This document shows, in pieces, positions 39,742-48,950 of a DNA stretch of 62,377 nucleotides (the stretch's first letter is position 1; every line of letters starts with the position of its first letter). A model generated the notes under the pieces. The model did no database searches, was not told where the DNA came from, and saw only the letters and a list, made by a program, of their open reading frames with translations. This stretch comes from a virus: the IMG/VR virus record IMGVR_UViG_3300032288_001948, positions 1-62,377 of that record, one strand, 5' to 3'. Position numbers and translations under genes: made by a program.

Positions 39742-40797
39742 ATGGCCGATCCTCAAGACCCACAGAATCCCGGCGACTCCATCACCTTTGCCAACTGGGA
39801 AGGTCTGCGGAATACTGTCACCCGTGAGCGGTTGAAGCCCACGGAGCTGGAGCGTGCGGTCAATATCGACATTGATGATGCTGGCCAAATTCATCGTCGT
39901 CGCGGCTATACTAAAGTCGCGGATGGAAACTACCATAGCATCTATTCCGATCAGTCCGGGCGTATGTTCGGGGTTAAGGACGGCGCGTTCGGCCTGCTAT
40001 ATCCTGATTATACTTTTGAGACACTTCTGCCGGGCGTGGGTCCGGATGATCTCGATTACGCTCGGGTAGGCGACGATCTGTATTTCTCGTCGGCGACGGC
40101 ATCCGGTGTAGTTGGGATTAACAATATCGTCTCCCAGTGGGGTGCCGAGGTGGCGCCGAATCAGTGGCTATCCCCGGTCGTTGTGCCCACCGAGACGCTC
40201 CCGCCGACGCGCGGCAAGTTCATTTCGGCGCCGCCGATGGCGACTGCGCTGACGTACTGGAACGGCCGTATCTATATGGCGAACAAGCATACCGTCTGGG
40301 CGACGGAACTGTATCTGTACAATTACGTCGATAAAACAAAGAACTTCCTCCAGTTCGAGTCCGAGGTCACCATGCTGGCGACCGTCACGGATGGGCTGTA
40401 TGTCGGCACGACCGAGTCGGTTTGGTTCTTGTCCGGACCGTTCAACGAGATGAAGCGCATCCCGATCATGAATTACGGGGTGATGCCCCGGTCATCGGTT
40501 GAGGTGCCGGCGGAGTTAATCAAACCGCAGATCAGTCAAGACCCCCAGTCGCCGATCAGGAACGCAGTTTTGTTCTTAACGAAAACAGGACTCTGTGCGG
40601 GATTCGACGGCGGAATCATTTACAATTTGACGCAGGCCGAGGTATTATTCCCCGACGCGATTGCGGCGGCCCCAATGTTCCGGCGTCAAGACGGTGTCAA
40701 TAGCTATGTGGTCACGACCAATAGCGGTGGCACCCCGTCCGCAAACACGCGGATCGGGGATTATGTAGACGCCGAAATCAGGAGATTTCAAGGGTGA
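39742..40797 (+). CDS. Virion/tail protein, conserved
   Basis: A 351-residue product. NWEGLRNTVTRERLKPTELE with RAVNIDIDDAGQIHRRRGYT at the start, then beta-rich repeats (FGVKDGAFGLLYPDYTFETL, YWNGRIYMANKHTVWATELY, DGLYVGTTESVWFLSG) and the ending NTRIGDYVDAEIRRFQG. The repeated strand motifs suggest a propeller-like fold. This protein type is common among podovirus tail genes. Its end overlaps the start of HNH copy 2. Confidence 0.7.
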   Translation: MADPQDPQNPGDSITFANWEGLRNTVTRERLKPTELERAVNIDIDDAGQIHRRRGYTKVADGNYHSIYSDQSGRMFGVKDGAFGLLYPDYTFETLLPGVGPDDLDYARVGDDLYFSSATASGVVGINNIVSQWGAEVAPNQWLSPVVVPTETLPPTRGKFISAPPMATALTYWNGRIYMANKHTVWATELYLYNYVDKTKNFLQFESEVTMLATVTDGLYVGTTESVWFLSGPFNEMKRIPIMNYGVMPRSSVEVPAELIKPQISQDPQSPIRNAVLFLTKTGLCAGFDGGIIYNLTQAEVLFPDAIAAAPMFRRQDGVNSYVVTTNSGGTPSANTRIGDYVDAEIRRFQG

Positions 40798-41288
40798 TTA
40801 CGCAGGCTGAGCTTAAAGAGATGCTCGACTATGACCCTTCCACTGGTGCGTTTGTGTGGATGACCAGTCATGCGCGGAAATCTGAAAACCCTTCGTTAGC
40901 CGGTTACATTCATCGAAAAGACGGCTATAGGTATATTCGTATCGTCGGACGGTCATATGCAGCGCATCGTTTAGCCCATTTGTACATGCGTGGTGTCTGG
41001 CCGACTGCACAGGTTGACCACATCAATCTGCTGCGGGACGACAATCGGTGGTGTAATCTGCGGCTGGCTACGTGCTCTCAGAATCACGGAAACCAGCGTA
41101 GGTATCGCAACAATACTGTCGGGCTCAAGGGGGTGTCATGGCGGGAAGATGTTCATCGCTGGAAAGCGAAGGGCATGGTCCGTGGACAAACCAAATATCT
41201 CGGCTACTTCGATTGTCCGGCGGCGGCACATCTCGCCTACGTCGTTTGGGCAGATACATCTTTCGGCGAGTACGCGCGAGCAAACTAA
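40794..41288 (+). CDS. HNH homing endonuclease (AP2/HNH type), copy 2
   Basis: A 164-residue product; GTG 40,794 with AGGAG upstream. LKEMLDYDPSTGAFVWMTSH, GRSYAAHRLAHLYMRGVWP, AQVDHINLLRDDNRWCNLRL (HNH core) and the AP2-like GLKGVSWREDVHRWKAKGMV. Closely paralogous to copy 1 at 22,802. It ends DTSFGEYARAN, the usual end for the family, without the tail-gene extension seen in copy 1. Selfish element between two tail genes. Confidence 0.85.
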   Translation: MITQAELKEMLDYDPSTGAFVWMTSHARKSENPSLAGYIHRKDGYRYIRIVGRSYAAHRLAHLYMRGVWPTAQVDHINLLRDDNRWCNLRLATCSQNHGNQRRYRNNTVGLKGVSWREDVHRWKAKGMVRGQTKYLGYFDCPAAAHLAYVVWADTSFGEYARAN

Positions 41289-41298
41289 GGAGATTGGT

Positions 41299-41832
41299 AT
41301 GGAATACCAGAAGACTGAGGCCGGCCTTTTGGTGCCAGCCAATAAGATTGAGGTGTCCGGTAAGTATAACGGCCAGATCATTCGTGACGGCAAGGTGATT
41401 GAGGAGTTCGAAGACCCCAATCTGGTCGTCAATGAAGGTCTGAACTCGCTGCTGAATATCTATTTCGCGGCGGCCACTCAGATCACAACGTGGTATGTCG
41501 GCGTCTTTGAAGGCAACTACACCCCGGTGGCGACGGTTACAGCGGCGACGATTACTTCCGCTTCGACCGAATCCACGGCGTATGCCTCGTTGACGCGCCC
41601 GGAATATACTGAGGCGGCGGCTTCCAGCCAGAGCATCACGAACAGCGCCAATCGCGCCAGCTTCGTATTCAACGCGACCAAGACGATTTACGGCGCCTTC
41701 CTCGTGTCGGCCTCGGCTAAGTCGGCCACGACTGGTACGCTGTTCTCGGCGGCTCGCTTCTCATCGTCCAAGAATGTCGAGTCTGGTGACGAGTTGCTGC
41801 TGACCTACACGTTCACGGCTTCGTCGAGCTGA
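41299..41832 (+). CDS. Tail protein, conserved
   Basis: A 177-residue product; AAGGAG before ATG 41,299. IIRDGKVIEEFEDPNLVVNE, GLNSLLNIYFAAATQITTWY, then VGVFEGNYTPVATVTAATI and ATKTIYGAFLVSASAKSATTG. This block order is typical of a small virion protein common in Caudoviricetes. GC-rich, codon bias like the capsid, and a strong terminator behind it: probably abundant. Confidence 0.7.
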   Translation: MEYQKTEAGLLVPANKIEVSGKYNGQIIRDGKVIEEFEDPNLVVNEGLNSLLNIYFAAATQITTWYVGVFEGNYTPVATVTAATITSASTESTAYASLTRPEYTEAAASSQSITNSANRASFVFNATKTIYGAFLVSASAKSATTGTLFSAARFSSSKNVESGDELLLTYTFTASSS

Positions 41833-41836
41833 TGGC

Positions 41837-41865
41837 AGGGGGCTTCGGCCCCCTCCTCTCTTTTG
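41837..41865 (+). terminator. Intrinsic terminator with UUCG loop
   Basis: AGGGGGC-TTCG-GCCCCCT, followed by CCTCTCTTTT. The UUCG loop is extra stable. It closes the transcript of the 41,299-41,832 gene. Confidence 0.85.
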
Positions 41866-41881
41866 CTGCCGGGGGATTAAG

Positions 41882-42907
41882 ATGACGCTTTTATTTGTTG
41901 ATGGCTTCGATCACTACGGGACATCTGACCTATCAAAAAAGTGGGTAAATGTCGGGGGCAGTGAACAGATTGCATCGACATCTGGTCGTCGAGGCGGTGG
42001 CGCGTTATACGCAGCCAGCTACGGTCAAAGCATAGATAAAGTGATCACATCTAGCGGGACTGTAATCATCGGAGTCGCATTTAAGAGTGCGACTTTTAAC
42101 ACAGGTTACCCTGCGCTGTTTACACTGAAAGAAAGTGCGACTGTACACCTGACCGTTATGTATAACGCTGCTTCCAAAATTGAAATTCGTCGCGGTAACA
42201 CTGGCGGGACGCTTCTGGCGACCAGCACATCGGCCTACACATTGTCAGCGTGGAATTATTTCGAGCTTAAAGCAAAGATTGACTCGACAACAGGTACGAC
42301 TGAGGTCCGCATCAACGGTGTTGTAGATAGTGGGCTGACACTGACCGGCGCGAATACTCGCAATGGCGGCACATCCGGAGTAATTAGCACGGTCCAACTC
42401 GGGCAATCAGGTGGTGCTGGCGCTTGGGCGTATTATGACGATCTTTATGTGTGCAATAACTCGGGTTCGACGAACAATGATTTTCTCGGGGATTGTCGAG
42501 TCGATACGATTCTGCCTACAGGCGACGGAAACTACACACAATTCACGCCAAGCACCGGCACTGCTCACTGGTCATTGGTAGACGAGAACCCCCCGAATAC
42601 GACGGATTATGTATCGAGCGCCACTTCCGGTGACCGCGACAGTTATACATTTCCCGATCTTTCGGGCCTGTCGTCGCAGACCATCTACGGCATTCAGATT
42701 AATGCGGCGGCGCTTAAATCCGATGCTGGTGCGCGTAGTCTTGGCACCATGTCACGGCTGGGCGGAACCGATAAGGATGGCGCCGGCGCGGCCATGAGCA
42801 CTAGTCAGTTATATATCTCCGAGATTCAGGAAACCGACCCGGCAAGTGCGGCGTGGACCGAATCGAATGTTAACGCGGCCGAGTTCGGCGTGAAGGTCAC
42901 GGCATAA
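41882..42907 (+). CDS. Concanavalin-like tail protein
   Basis: A 341-residue product: LLFVDGFDHYGTSDLSKKW, GRRGGGALYAASYGQSIDKV, IGVAFKSATF, WNYFELKAKIDSTTGTTEVR and YYDDLYVCNNSGSTNNDFLG. This series is well known in phage proteins with a lectin-like sandwich. The C-terminal part (LSSQTIYGIQINAAALKSDA) is also common in that group. It may bind a surface polysaccharide or form part of the tail. Confidence 0.7.
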   Translation: MTLLFVDGFDHYGTSDLSKKWVNVGGSEQIASTSGRRGGGALYAASYGQSIDKVITSSGTVIIGVAFKSATFNTGYPALFTLKESATVHLTVMYNAASKIEIRRGNTGGTLLATSTSAYTLSAWNYFELKAKIDSTTGTTEVRINGVVDSGLTLTGANTRNGGTSGVISTVQLGQSGGAGAWAYYDDLYVCNNSGSTNNDFLGDCRVDTILPTGDGNYTQFTPSTGTAHWSLVDENPPNTTDYVSSATSGDRDSYTFPDLSGLSSQTIYGIQINAAALKSDAGARSLGTMSRLGGTDKDGAGAAMSTSQLYISEIQETDPASAAWTESNVNAAEFGVKVTA

Positions 42908-45255
42908 TGACTGACGCACGAGTATCTCAGGTTGCCGTCGAGGTTATCCGTACGAACCTCGCGGTCGCCGCGCAGGTGTCACAGCTTGCGGTTGAGGTGC
43001 TTCGACCAAACGTGCCCAAGGGTATCTCTGCTGCGACAGGCACGTTCACACTGACCGGCGTTGCTTCAACCGGGCGGTACACTCGCATTGTCGTCGGCGC
43101 CACAGGCGCATTCACGTTAACCGGGGTGGCGGCGTCATTCTCGCGAAACTATCGTCTGGCTGGCGCAGTCGGCGCAATTACCCTTGTTGGAAACGCCGCG
43201 ACATTTATCCGCCCAAATAGTCTGACTGCTGACCGGGGCGTGTTCACACTCACGGGGCGAAGCGCCGCGCTGAAGCGCCATTTGCGCGTGGGCGGAGCCA
43301 AGGGCACATATACTTGGACCGGTATCGCCGCCGTTCTACAGGCGCCCCCAAAGAGTATCGCAGCTTCGACCGGAGCATATGTCACGACCGGTAAAGCTGC
43401 GATCTTTAGTCGCCCTCAGAATATCATCGACCCGGCAACTGGTAATATTCTGCTGCGCAACCTGCGTGCACGGACATCCAGCCACGCAGACGCGGATACA
43501 GCTTATAACGCGTGGGCCGCCACGCTCGGCGTCGACGCAACGGGTACGGATTACACGGTTAGTGGGTCTTATACGTCAACGGATTTCGTAGTGCTCAACG
43601 CTCCGCCAATAGACTACGGCGCATATGCCGGCGCTGATATTGCGCACGGCGGCGCGGTCGCGTTTTATCTTACTGACCCGGCTGTGACGACAGGCAATTA
43701 TACGACTTACGCGTATGGGTCCGTGACTCTCGGGTATATTAACGTGCCATCTGCGAGGCCGGTGTTTATTCTTGGCGCGCGGAATAACTTGGTTACCGGG
43801 TATTACCAGAACTATTCTCTCAAGTTGCGTAAAGCGCTTAATCCTCTGACCGATGCTCAAGAAACCATCGTCATCTTTACGCGATCTCAGTCGAGCGATC
43901 AGGCGTACCCGATCCGTTGCGCATTCCGATTTTGTGCCGGATACTTTGAGGCGGTATTCACTGCCAATCCCGCGAATATACCCTCGGGCGGGTATGACCG
44001 TGTGTCATATATTGTTGCGAACGAATCCACCGACATAGCGACATCCGGCATGGATATTGTTCCTGATTTCTCTGGTACTGTGCAGATCATCTCGGACGAT
44101 CTATCCGCATTACGCCCTTATGTAGATGATGCGCTCGCATGGGGTGATTCATCGGCGGCCAAGTATCTGACATATCCAGTGCAGGCAGACACGGTATTTC
44201 CACGAGATCACGCGCGAGGAGATTACGCGCTCCTGCTGACACAGAACACCGTCCTCGGCGCCGCGACCACATATGTGTTTAAGCCCGGCGCGCTGGTGCG
44301 CGAAGTCGTCACACTGGCTGACGTGCAGACACCCTCGTGGCGATTCGCTGGTATCCTGACAGACCGGCCGTTGATTGCAGATGCAATTGCCACTGCATAC
44401 CCCGTGTCGGTGGCCGATACGGCGACGATCTTAGACGCAGCCGCGGTAGTACGCGGCATACTTGTACTTGAGGCGCTGCGGATTATTGACCCGACAACCA
44501 CGGCGGCGTCGTTCTATGTCGAGCTGGCGGACATGCTTGCTACGGCTGACGATTTGCGGCGGTTCCTTGGCGGCAGTCTTGCTGATACGTTTACCACCGG
44601 TGACGCAACCGCGTATGCGCCGATTCTAGGCAAGGTGATCACCGACTCGATCGCACTGTCTGATATCGCGGCCGGTAAACTGATATTCCGCATCACGGCG
44701 GACGAGACGTTTGCCTTGGACGACGCGACTGCCCTGAAGGCGATCTTCCGCCCAGTGGTTACGGATGGCGTTGAGATTGCGGCGGGCTATCTTGAGCCTA
44801 ACGGGGCATTTACGACATGGGCAATCAACACCCGTACCGGCGCCGTGACCGAGTACCAGAACTATTCGTTCAACAGCTTCTGTCAAAACGGCCATAAGTA
44901 TCTCGGCGCATCTGCGTCCGGGCTGTACGAACTGGACGGTGACGATGACGCCGGGAGCGATATTATCGCTCAGATCAAGAGTGGGTTCGCCCAGTTCGGT
45001 GGATCGAAGTACTCGTCGTTCAAGGCGGCATATCTCGGTATGCGCGGCAACGGTGACATTATCCTGAAGCTGGAGACGGGCGACAACAAGTCCTACACGT
45101 ATCAGACCGTGATACAGGATATGCAGTCCACCAAGGTTCGGCTGGGCAAGGGGCTACGCGCCCGTTATTTCTCATTTGAGCTGATCAGCACCGGCCCAGA
45201 TTTCGATCTGGATACCGTCGAGTTCATTCCGCTCGTGGCGCAGCGTCGTGTCTAG
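42907..45255 (+). CDS. Tail protein with G-x-F-x-L-T-G repeats and a conserved C-terminal domain
   Basis: A 782-residue product overlapping the previous stop (TAATGA). Residues about 38-170 hold six units of the repeat also found at 35,401 (GTFTLTGVAS, GAFTLTGVAA, GAITLVGNAA, GVFTLTGRSA, GTYTWTGIAA, GAYVTTGKAA). A unique middle follows, then Asp/Thr/Ala-rich repeats near 475-615 (VADTATILDAA, LADTFTTGDATA). The C-terminal domain with WAINTRTGAVTEYQNYSFN and GLYELDGDDDAGSDI is a widespread tail module. Probably spike or tail-tip. Confidence 0.7.
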   Translation: MTDARVSQVAVEVIRTNLAVAAQVSQLAVEVLRPNVPKGISAATGTFTLTGVASTGRYTRIVVGATGAFTLTGVAASFSRNYRLAGAVGAITLVGNAATFIRPNSLTADRGVFTLTGRSAALKRHLRVGGAKGTYTWTGIAAVLQAPPKSIAASTGAYVTTGKAAIFSRPQNIIDPATGNILLRNLRARTSSHADADTAYNAWAATLGVDATGTDYTVSGSYTSTDFVVLNAPPIDYGAYAGADIAHGGAVAFYLTDPAVTTGNYTTYAYGSVTLGYINVPSARPVFILGARNNLVTGYYQNYSLKLRKALNPLTDAQETIVIFTRSQSSDQAYPIRCAFRFCAGYFEAVFTANPANIPSGGYDRVSYIVANESTDIATSGMDIVPDFSGTVQIISDDLSALRPYVDDALAWGDSSAAKYLTYPVQADTVFPRDHARGDYALLLTQNTVLGAATTYVFKPGALVREVVTLADVQTPSWRFAGILTDRPLIADAIATAYPVSVADTATILDAAAVVRGILVLEALRIIDPTTTAASFYVELADMLATADDLRRFLGGSLADTFTTGDATAYAPILGKVITDSIALSDIAAGKLIFRITADETFALDDATALKAIFRPVVTDGVEIAAGYLEPNGAFTTWAINTRTGAVTEYQNYSFNSFCQNGHKYLGASASGLYELDGDDDAGSDIIAQIKSGFAQFGGSKYSSFKAAYLGMRGNGDIILKLETGDNKSYTYQTVIQDMQSTKVRLGKGLRARYFSFELISTGPDFDLDTVEFIPLVAQRRV

Positions 45256-47014
45256 GTTCAAATTTGAGCTACCTGCGATCAAGGGAACTGAACTCTGGCC
45301 CAAGCAGATTCAGGCGCCGGCTAACGTGCGCATTGGTTTTGAGTTCCCGGCACGATTCGCATCGGCCAGCAAATCGTACCTCGAAAATCTTGCGCAACGC
45401 CTGATGGATCAGCGAGCAGGTACGATCAGCCATTATATACAGGCTCAGCGCAGAAATTATCACCTCGGCGTCACTGAAGTCGCGGCCACGCATCGTGAGA
45501 TCGACGGGCTGTTTATGGCGTACAATAATATTCAGGGCGTGCATGAGACGGTTGATCTGAAGTTCACAGTCTCCGAGGAACAGCTGCAACAACTAGAGAA
45601 AAAGTCTGAGTTCCAGAATAAGCTGCACGAACATAACGTTGACACGTTAATGTGTGTTGTGTTTCATTCCGGCAATCAAATCTCGTACACCCCTATGTCT
45701 TCACTTGGACGCACGGGTGGCGTTGCGCAAAACAGGAAATTAAAACAAAGTCGTTGGGGGGGCGAAATTATCAAAGCCTGTCAGATGCGCCTCAATAAAT
45801 ATTTCAGTATCATTCAGTCGGGGCTCGCAGATCTCACACGTGGTACAGTATCTCGAGGTGATAAGTTTGCTATCACAACATCACTATTAGCAGATGAAGT
45901 TACAGTAAGTTCAGACGTGCGGACTGAATATCCTATTATGAGCGGTAAAGAGTACACAGCATACGCGTCAAATGCTACGGTGGTATTTTCAAAAATTGGT
46001 GCGATTAAAGCTGCGGTCTTTTTACCGGATAGTTCGGAGTTACCTCAGTATGGGGCCTCTCGGGCATTTTTTATCGCAGAAAATGGTGATCGGTATTCTG
46101 CTTTTGCGGCGTTTTCGGGTGGCTCTATTGAAGTAGATATAAATTTTGATTTAACGGGTGGAGGAGCTGGGGTCGGTGAAGAGAATAATCCATATAGTAT
46201 AAGACCGGCCGCAACCGATTTTAGAAGCTGGCGCTGGTATAAAAATGGTGAACGCGTGTCTGACGACTACTACTATAAACTAAATCTTTGGGAGACTGGT
46301 GACCCGGAAGCCGGACCGACAGGGCTCGTCAGTTACGTCTCGGGCGTTGAGGCGGTTCAGACCAATTATCCCGCGATTACACTAGAAGCATCTGGGGGTA
46401 TTACCCCTGTAGATAAGATATCCCCCATTACATTTAATTATCAATTTACTGGTAGTATCGCGTCAGAAACCCATGCTTTGCTATCTGCGTTTACTTGGAC
46501 CGTTTTAAACGAAAAATACGCGAATTATACCTTCGGGCCAATCTCGGGTGACTACGCTTCGAAACTTACCGGGCCTCCCCTTGGCGGAAATACTACCATG
46601 GTGATTGAGCCAAACTACCAGACATATGTGTCGTATATCGCGTTCCCCTATCCTCGGAACAGTACGCGCCTATGGATGATGTACAAAAAAATACCTTATA
46701 TTAGAGACCCCGAACTCTGGAGCGTTAATCAACAGGTTTGGTACATAAAAGACGAACCACCTACCGGGGACCTATATACTCCTTATGGGGTGATATCTGG
46801 GAAGACTTGGAAAGTCGACGAATCTGCCGGAGCATTCAGTGGATGGCTACAAATATCAAACGGCAAGCATATGATCCAAGCTTTTATGTATGCCGGTGAG
46901 CGGTATATGTATCTTAACAATAATCGTGTCTCGTCAGTGCTCGGCGTCTCACTTGACGCCATTCAGGCCGTACTTTTCGACATCCCATTGAAAAAACTTA
47001 ATGAGTTTAAATAG
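45248..47014 (+). CDS. Tail protein, receptor-binding candidate
   Basis: A 588-residue product; GTG 45,248 overlaps the previous gene by 8 bases. The N-terminal 120 residues are GC-rich like the neighbours (YLENLAQRLMDQRAGTISHY). From about residue 130 the DNA becomes AT-rich with different codon use, and the protein turns strand-rich and aromatic (SWRWYKNGERVSDDYYYKLN, TYVSYIAFPYPRNSTRLW). Attachment domain plus foreign-looking distal part is the usual make-up of a receptor-binding protein. No known family recognised. Confidence 0.6.
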   Translation: MSRFKFELPAIKGTELWPKQIQAPANVRIGFEFPARFASASKSYLENLAQRLMDQRAGTISHYIQAQRRNYHLGVTEVAATHREIDGLFMAYNNIQGVHETVDLKFTVSEEQLQQLEKKSEFQNKLHEHNVDTLMCVVFHSGNQISYTPMSSLGRTGGVAQNRKLKQSRWGGEIIKACQMRLNKYFSIIQSGLADLTRGTVSRGDKFAITTSLLADEVTVSSDVRTEYPIMSGKEYTAYASNATVVFSKIGAIKAAVFLPDSSELPQYGASRAFFIAENGDRYSAFAAFSGGSIEVDINFDLTGGGAGVGEENNPYSIRPAATDFRSWRWYKNGERVSDDYYYKLNLWETGDPEAGPTGLVSYVSGVEAVQTNYPAITLEASGGITPVDKISPITFNYQFTGSIASETHALLSAFTWTVLNEKYANYTFGPISGDYASKLTGPPLGGNTTMVIEPNYQTYVSYIAFPYPRNSTRLWMMYKKIPYIRDPELWSVNQQVWYIKDEPPTGDLYTPYGVISGKTWKVDESAGAFSGWLQISNGKHMIQAFMYAGERYMYLNNNRVSSVLGVSLDAIQAVLFDIPLKKLNEFK

Positions 47015-47056
47015 CCGCAGAATCTGGTATTCTGGCGCCATATGAGGAGCTAAGCC

Positions 47057-48940
47057 ATGTCTTTGATCTGGGGTGACGCCAATGCGATGTACGCCTATGC
47101 GCAGGGGCGCACGGCGGCGACAGACGCATATATTCTCCAGCTTGGGCAGGCTGCCGCCGGGCTGACGCCGCCGATTATTAACCCGGTATTCCCTGCCGCA
47201 CCCACTGCCCCGGCTGTGGCTCAAGCGACGGCACCCAGTTTCCAACCAGTCATCTGGACGATCCCCGGCATCCCGACACCGTTCTCCGGCACGCTGAATA
47301 TCGACCAGTATATGCCGGCCCCGTTTGATGGCACGCCGCCGATCTTAAGTTTCCCGGCCGCCCCGGAAGGAGTGACTGAGGCCGCGCCCACGGCGCCACC
47401 CATAAATGTGGATTATGTTTATCCTGATCTAAGTGTCAGCTTGCCGGCGCCGCCCAGCCTCTTGTCGTTGAGCATTGTACCGTTCAGCGGCGTCAATATA
47501 CCTGCGATCGACGTGACGATTCCCGAGCTGACTGCTGTGGCGCCATCCGTCGTACAGTACGTGCCGGGCGCCTTGTATACATCCAGCCTGTTGACGTCGC
47601 TCAGCTCGACCTTGCAGGACCGCATCGAGAATGGCGGCACCGGGTTGCCTCCGCCGATTGAGAACGCCATCTGGGATCGTGGTCGTGAGCGCGAGTACCG
47701 CCAGTCTGCCGCCGCGATTGCAGAGCTGGAGCGTATGGGGTCGTTGGGCTACGCCTTCCCGCCCGGTGTGTACATCGACGCGCGTCTCAAGATTCAGACC
47801 GAGATGGGATACACCATTGCCGGGTACAGCCGTGAGGTTGCAATCGAACAGGCTAAACTTGAGCAGAGCAATATTCTTGCAGCGCTTAACACGGCCACCC
47901 AGCTTGAAGGGCAGCTGATCAGCTATAACAATAACGTCGAGCAGCGCGCGTTTGAGTCGGCCAAGTTTGCCACGCAGGCTGGCATCGAGATTTACAACGG
48001 TCAGGTGCGGGCGTATGCCGCGATTGTAGACGCTTATCGCGCCAAGGTGCAGATTTATGAGGCGCAGATTCGCGCCGAGATCGCCAAGGTTGAGGCGTAT
48101 AAGACGCAGATTGCCGCCGAGCAGGCCAAGGCCACAATCAACACCGCATTGGTTGAGCAGTACAAAGTTCAGGCGAATGTCGCCTTGTCTGCTATCCAGA
48201 TTTACGAGGCCCAGATCAAGGCGATTCAGACCAAGGCCGACATCGAGAAGATCAAAGTTCAAATTTTCGGGGAGCAGGTGCGCGGTTATACCGCGCGCAT
48301 CGGCGCGTATACGGCGCAGGTCGAGGGTTTTCGCGCGTCAATTCAGGCCGAGGGCACCAAACAGGAAGCCTACAAATCGCAGGTGCAAGCCTATGGCGCC
48401 ACGGTCGAGGCGGCGGTCAAACAGGTCGAGGCGAAGATTCGCGAATTCGAGGGACTGTTGAAGCAGAAAGAGCAGGAGTGGGAAGGCTATAAGGCTTCTG
48501 CATCGGCGGAATCGTCGCGCGCTAAAGCGATCTCGGATAGCAACTCAAGTGCGGCCGAGGTTTACAAGGCGACGGTTCAGGGACTTGCAAGCTATAACGA
48601 GACACTGACCAAGCAGTGGCAGGTGACATACGATCAAGCTCAACGCACTGTGGATATCGGCGTCAATGCCGCCAAGGCGAATGCCGAACTGTACATGACC
48701 ACACGGTCGCTGGCGCTCGACGCGGCAAAGGTTGGCGCACAGGTTTCGGCGCAGCTCGGCGCCGCGGCGCTTAACGCGATTAACTGGTCATCCAGTGTGT
48801 CGAACAGCACCAGCACAAGCAACTCGAACCAGACGAGTAACTCGATCAGCACTTCGACGAGTAACTCGACCAACCGCCAGACCGGCGAAATGACCAACTA
48901 TCAGTACGGCGAGATGACGTACAATAACCTTAATACATAA
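47057..48940 (+). CDS. Long coiled-coil virion protein
   Basis: A 627-residue product; AGGAGC before ATG 47,057. The N-terminal 200 residues are Pro/Ala/Ile-rich (PAAPTAPAVAQATAPSF, PAPPSLLSLSIVPFSG). Residues about 205-560 form a long Ala/Gln/Lys coiled coil with repeats (YRAKVQIYEAQIRAEIAKVE, YKTQIAAEQAKA). A hydrophobic Ala-rich helix and a Ser/Asn/Thr-rich end (SNSTSTSNSNQTSNSISTST) follow. It looks like a rod-shaped needle or internal ejection protein. No family recognised. Confidence 0.65.
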   Translation: MSLIWGDANAMYAYAQGRTAATDAYILQLGQAAAGLTPPIINPVFPAAPTAPAVAQATAPSFQPVIWTIPGIPTPFSGTLNIDQYMPAPFDGTPPILSFPAAPEGVTEAAPTAPPINVDYVYPDLSVSLPAPPSLLSLSIVPFSGVNIPAIDVTIPELTAVAPSVVQYVPGALYTSSLLTSLSSTLQDRIENGGTGLPPPIENAIWDRGREREYRQSAAAIAELERMGSLGYAFPPGVYIDARLKIQTEMGYTIAGYSREVAIEQAKLEQSNILAALNTATQLEGQLISYNNNVEQRAFESAKFATQAGIEIYNGQVRAYAAIVDAYRAKVQIYEAQIRAEIAKVEAYKTQIAAEQAKATINTALVEQYKVQANVALSAIQIYEAQIKAIQTKADIEKIKVQIFGEQVRGYTARIGAYTAQVEGFRASIQAEGTKQEAYKSQVQAYGATVEAAVKQVEAKIREFEGLLKQKEQEWEGYKASASAESSRAKAISDSNSSAAEVYKATVQGLASYNETLTKQWQVTYDQAQRTVDIGVNAAKANAELYMTTRSLALDAAKVGAQVSAQLGAAALNAINWSSSVSNSTSTSNSNQTSNSISTSTSNSTNRQTGEMTNYQYGEMTYNNLNT

Positions 48941-48950
48941 GGAGCCGACA

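Noticed and set aside
47006-47033. TTTAAA-16-TATTCT before the coiled-coil virion gene
   Set aside because: Weak match overlapping the end of the previous gene; not enough to call a promoter.
47429-48262. A 277-residue antisense open frame under the coiled-coil virion gene
   Set aside because: Leu/Arg/Gly repeats follow from the complementary strand of the Ala/Gln coiled coil; no start signal.
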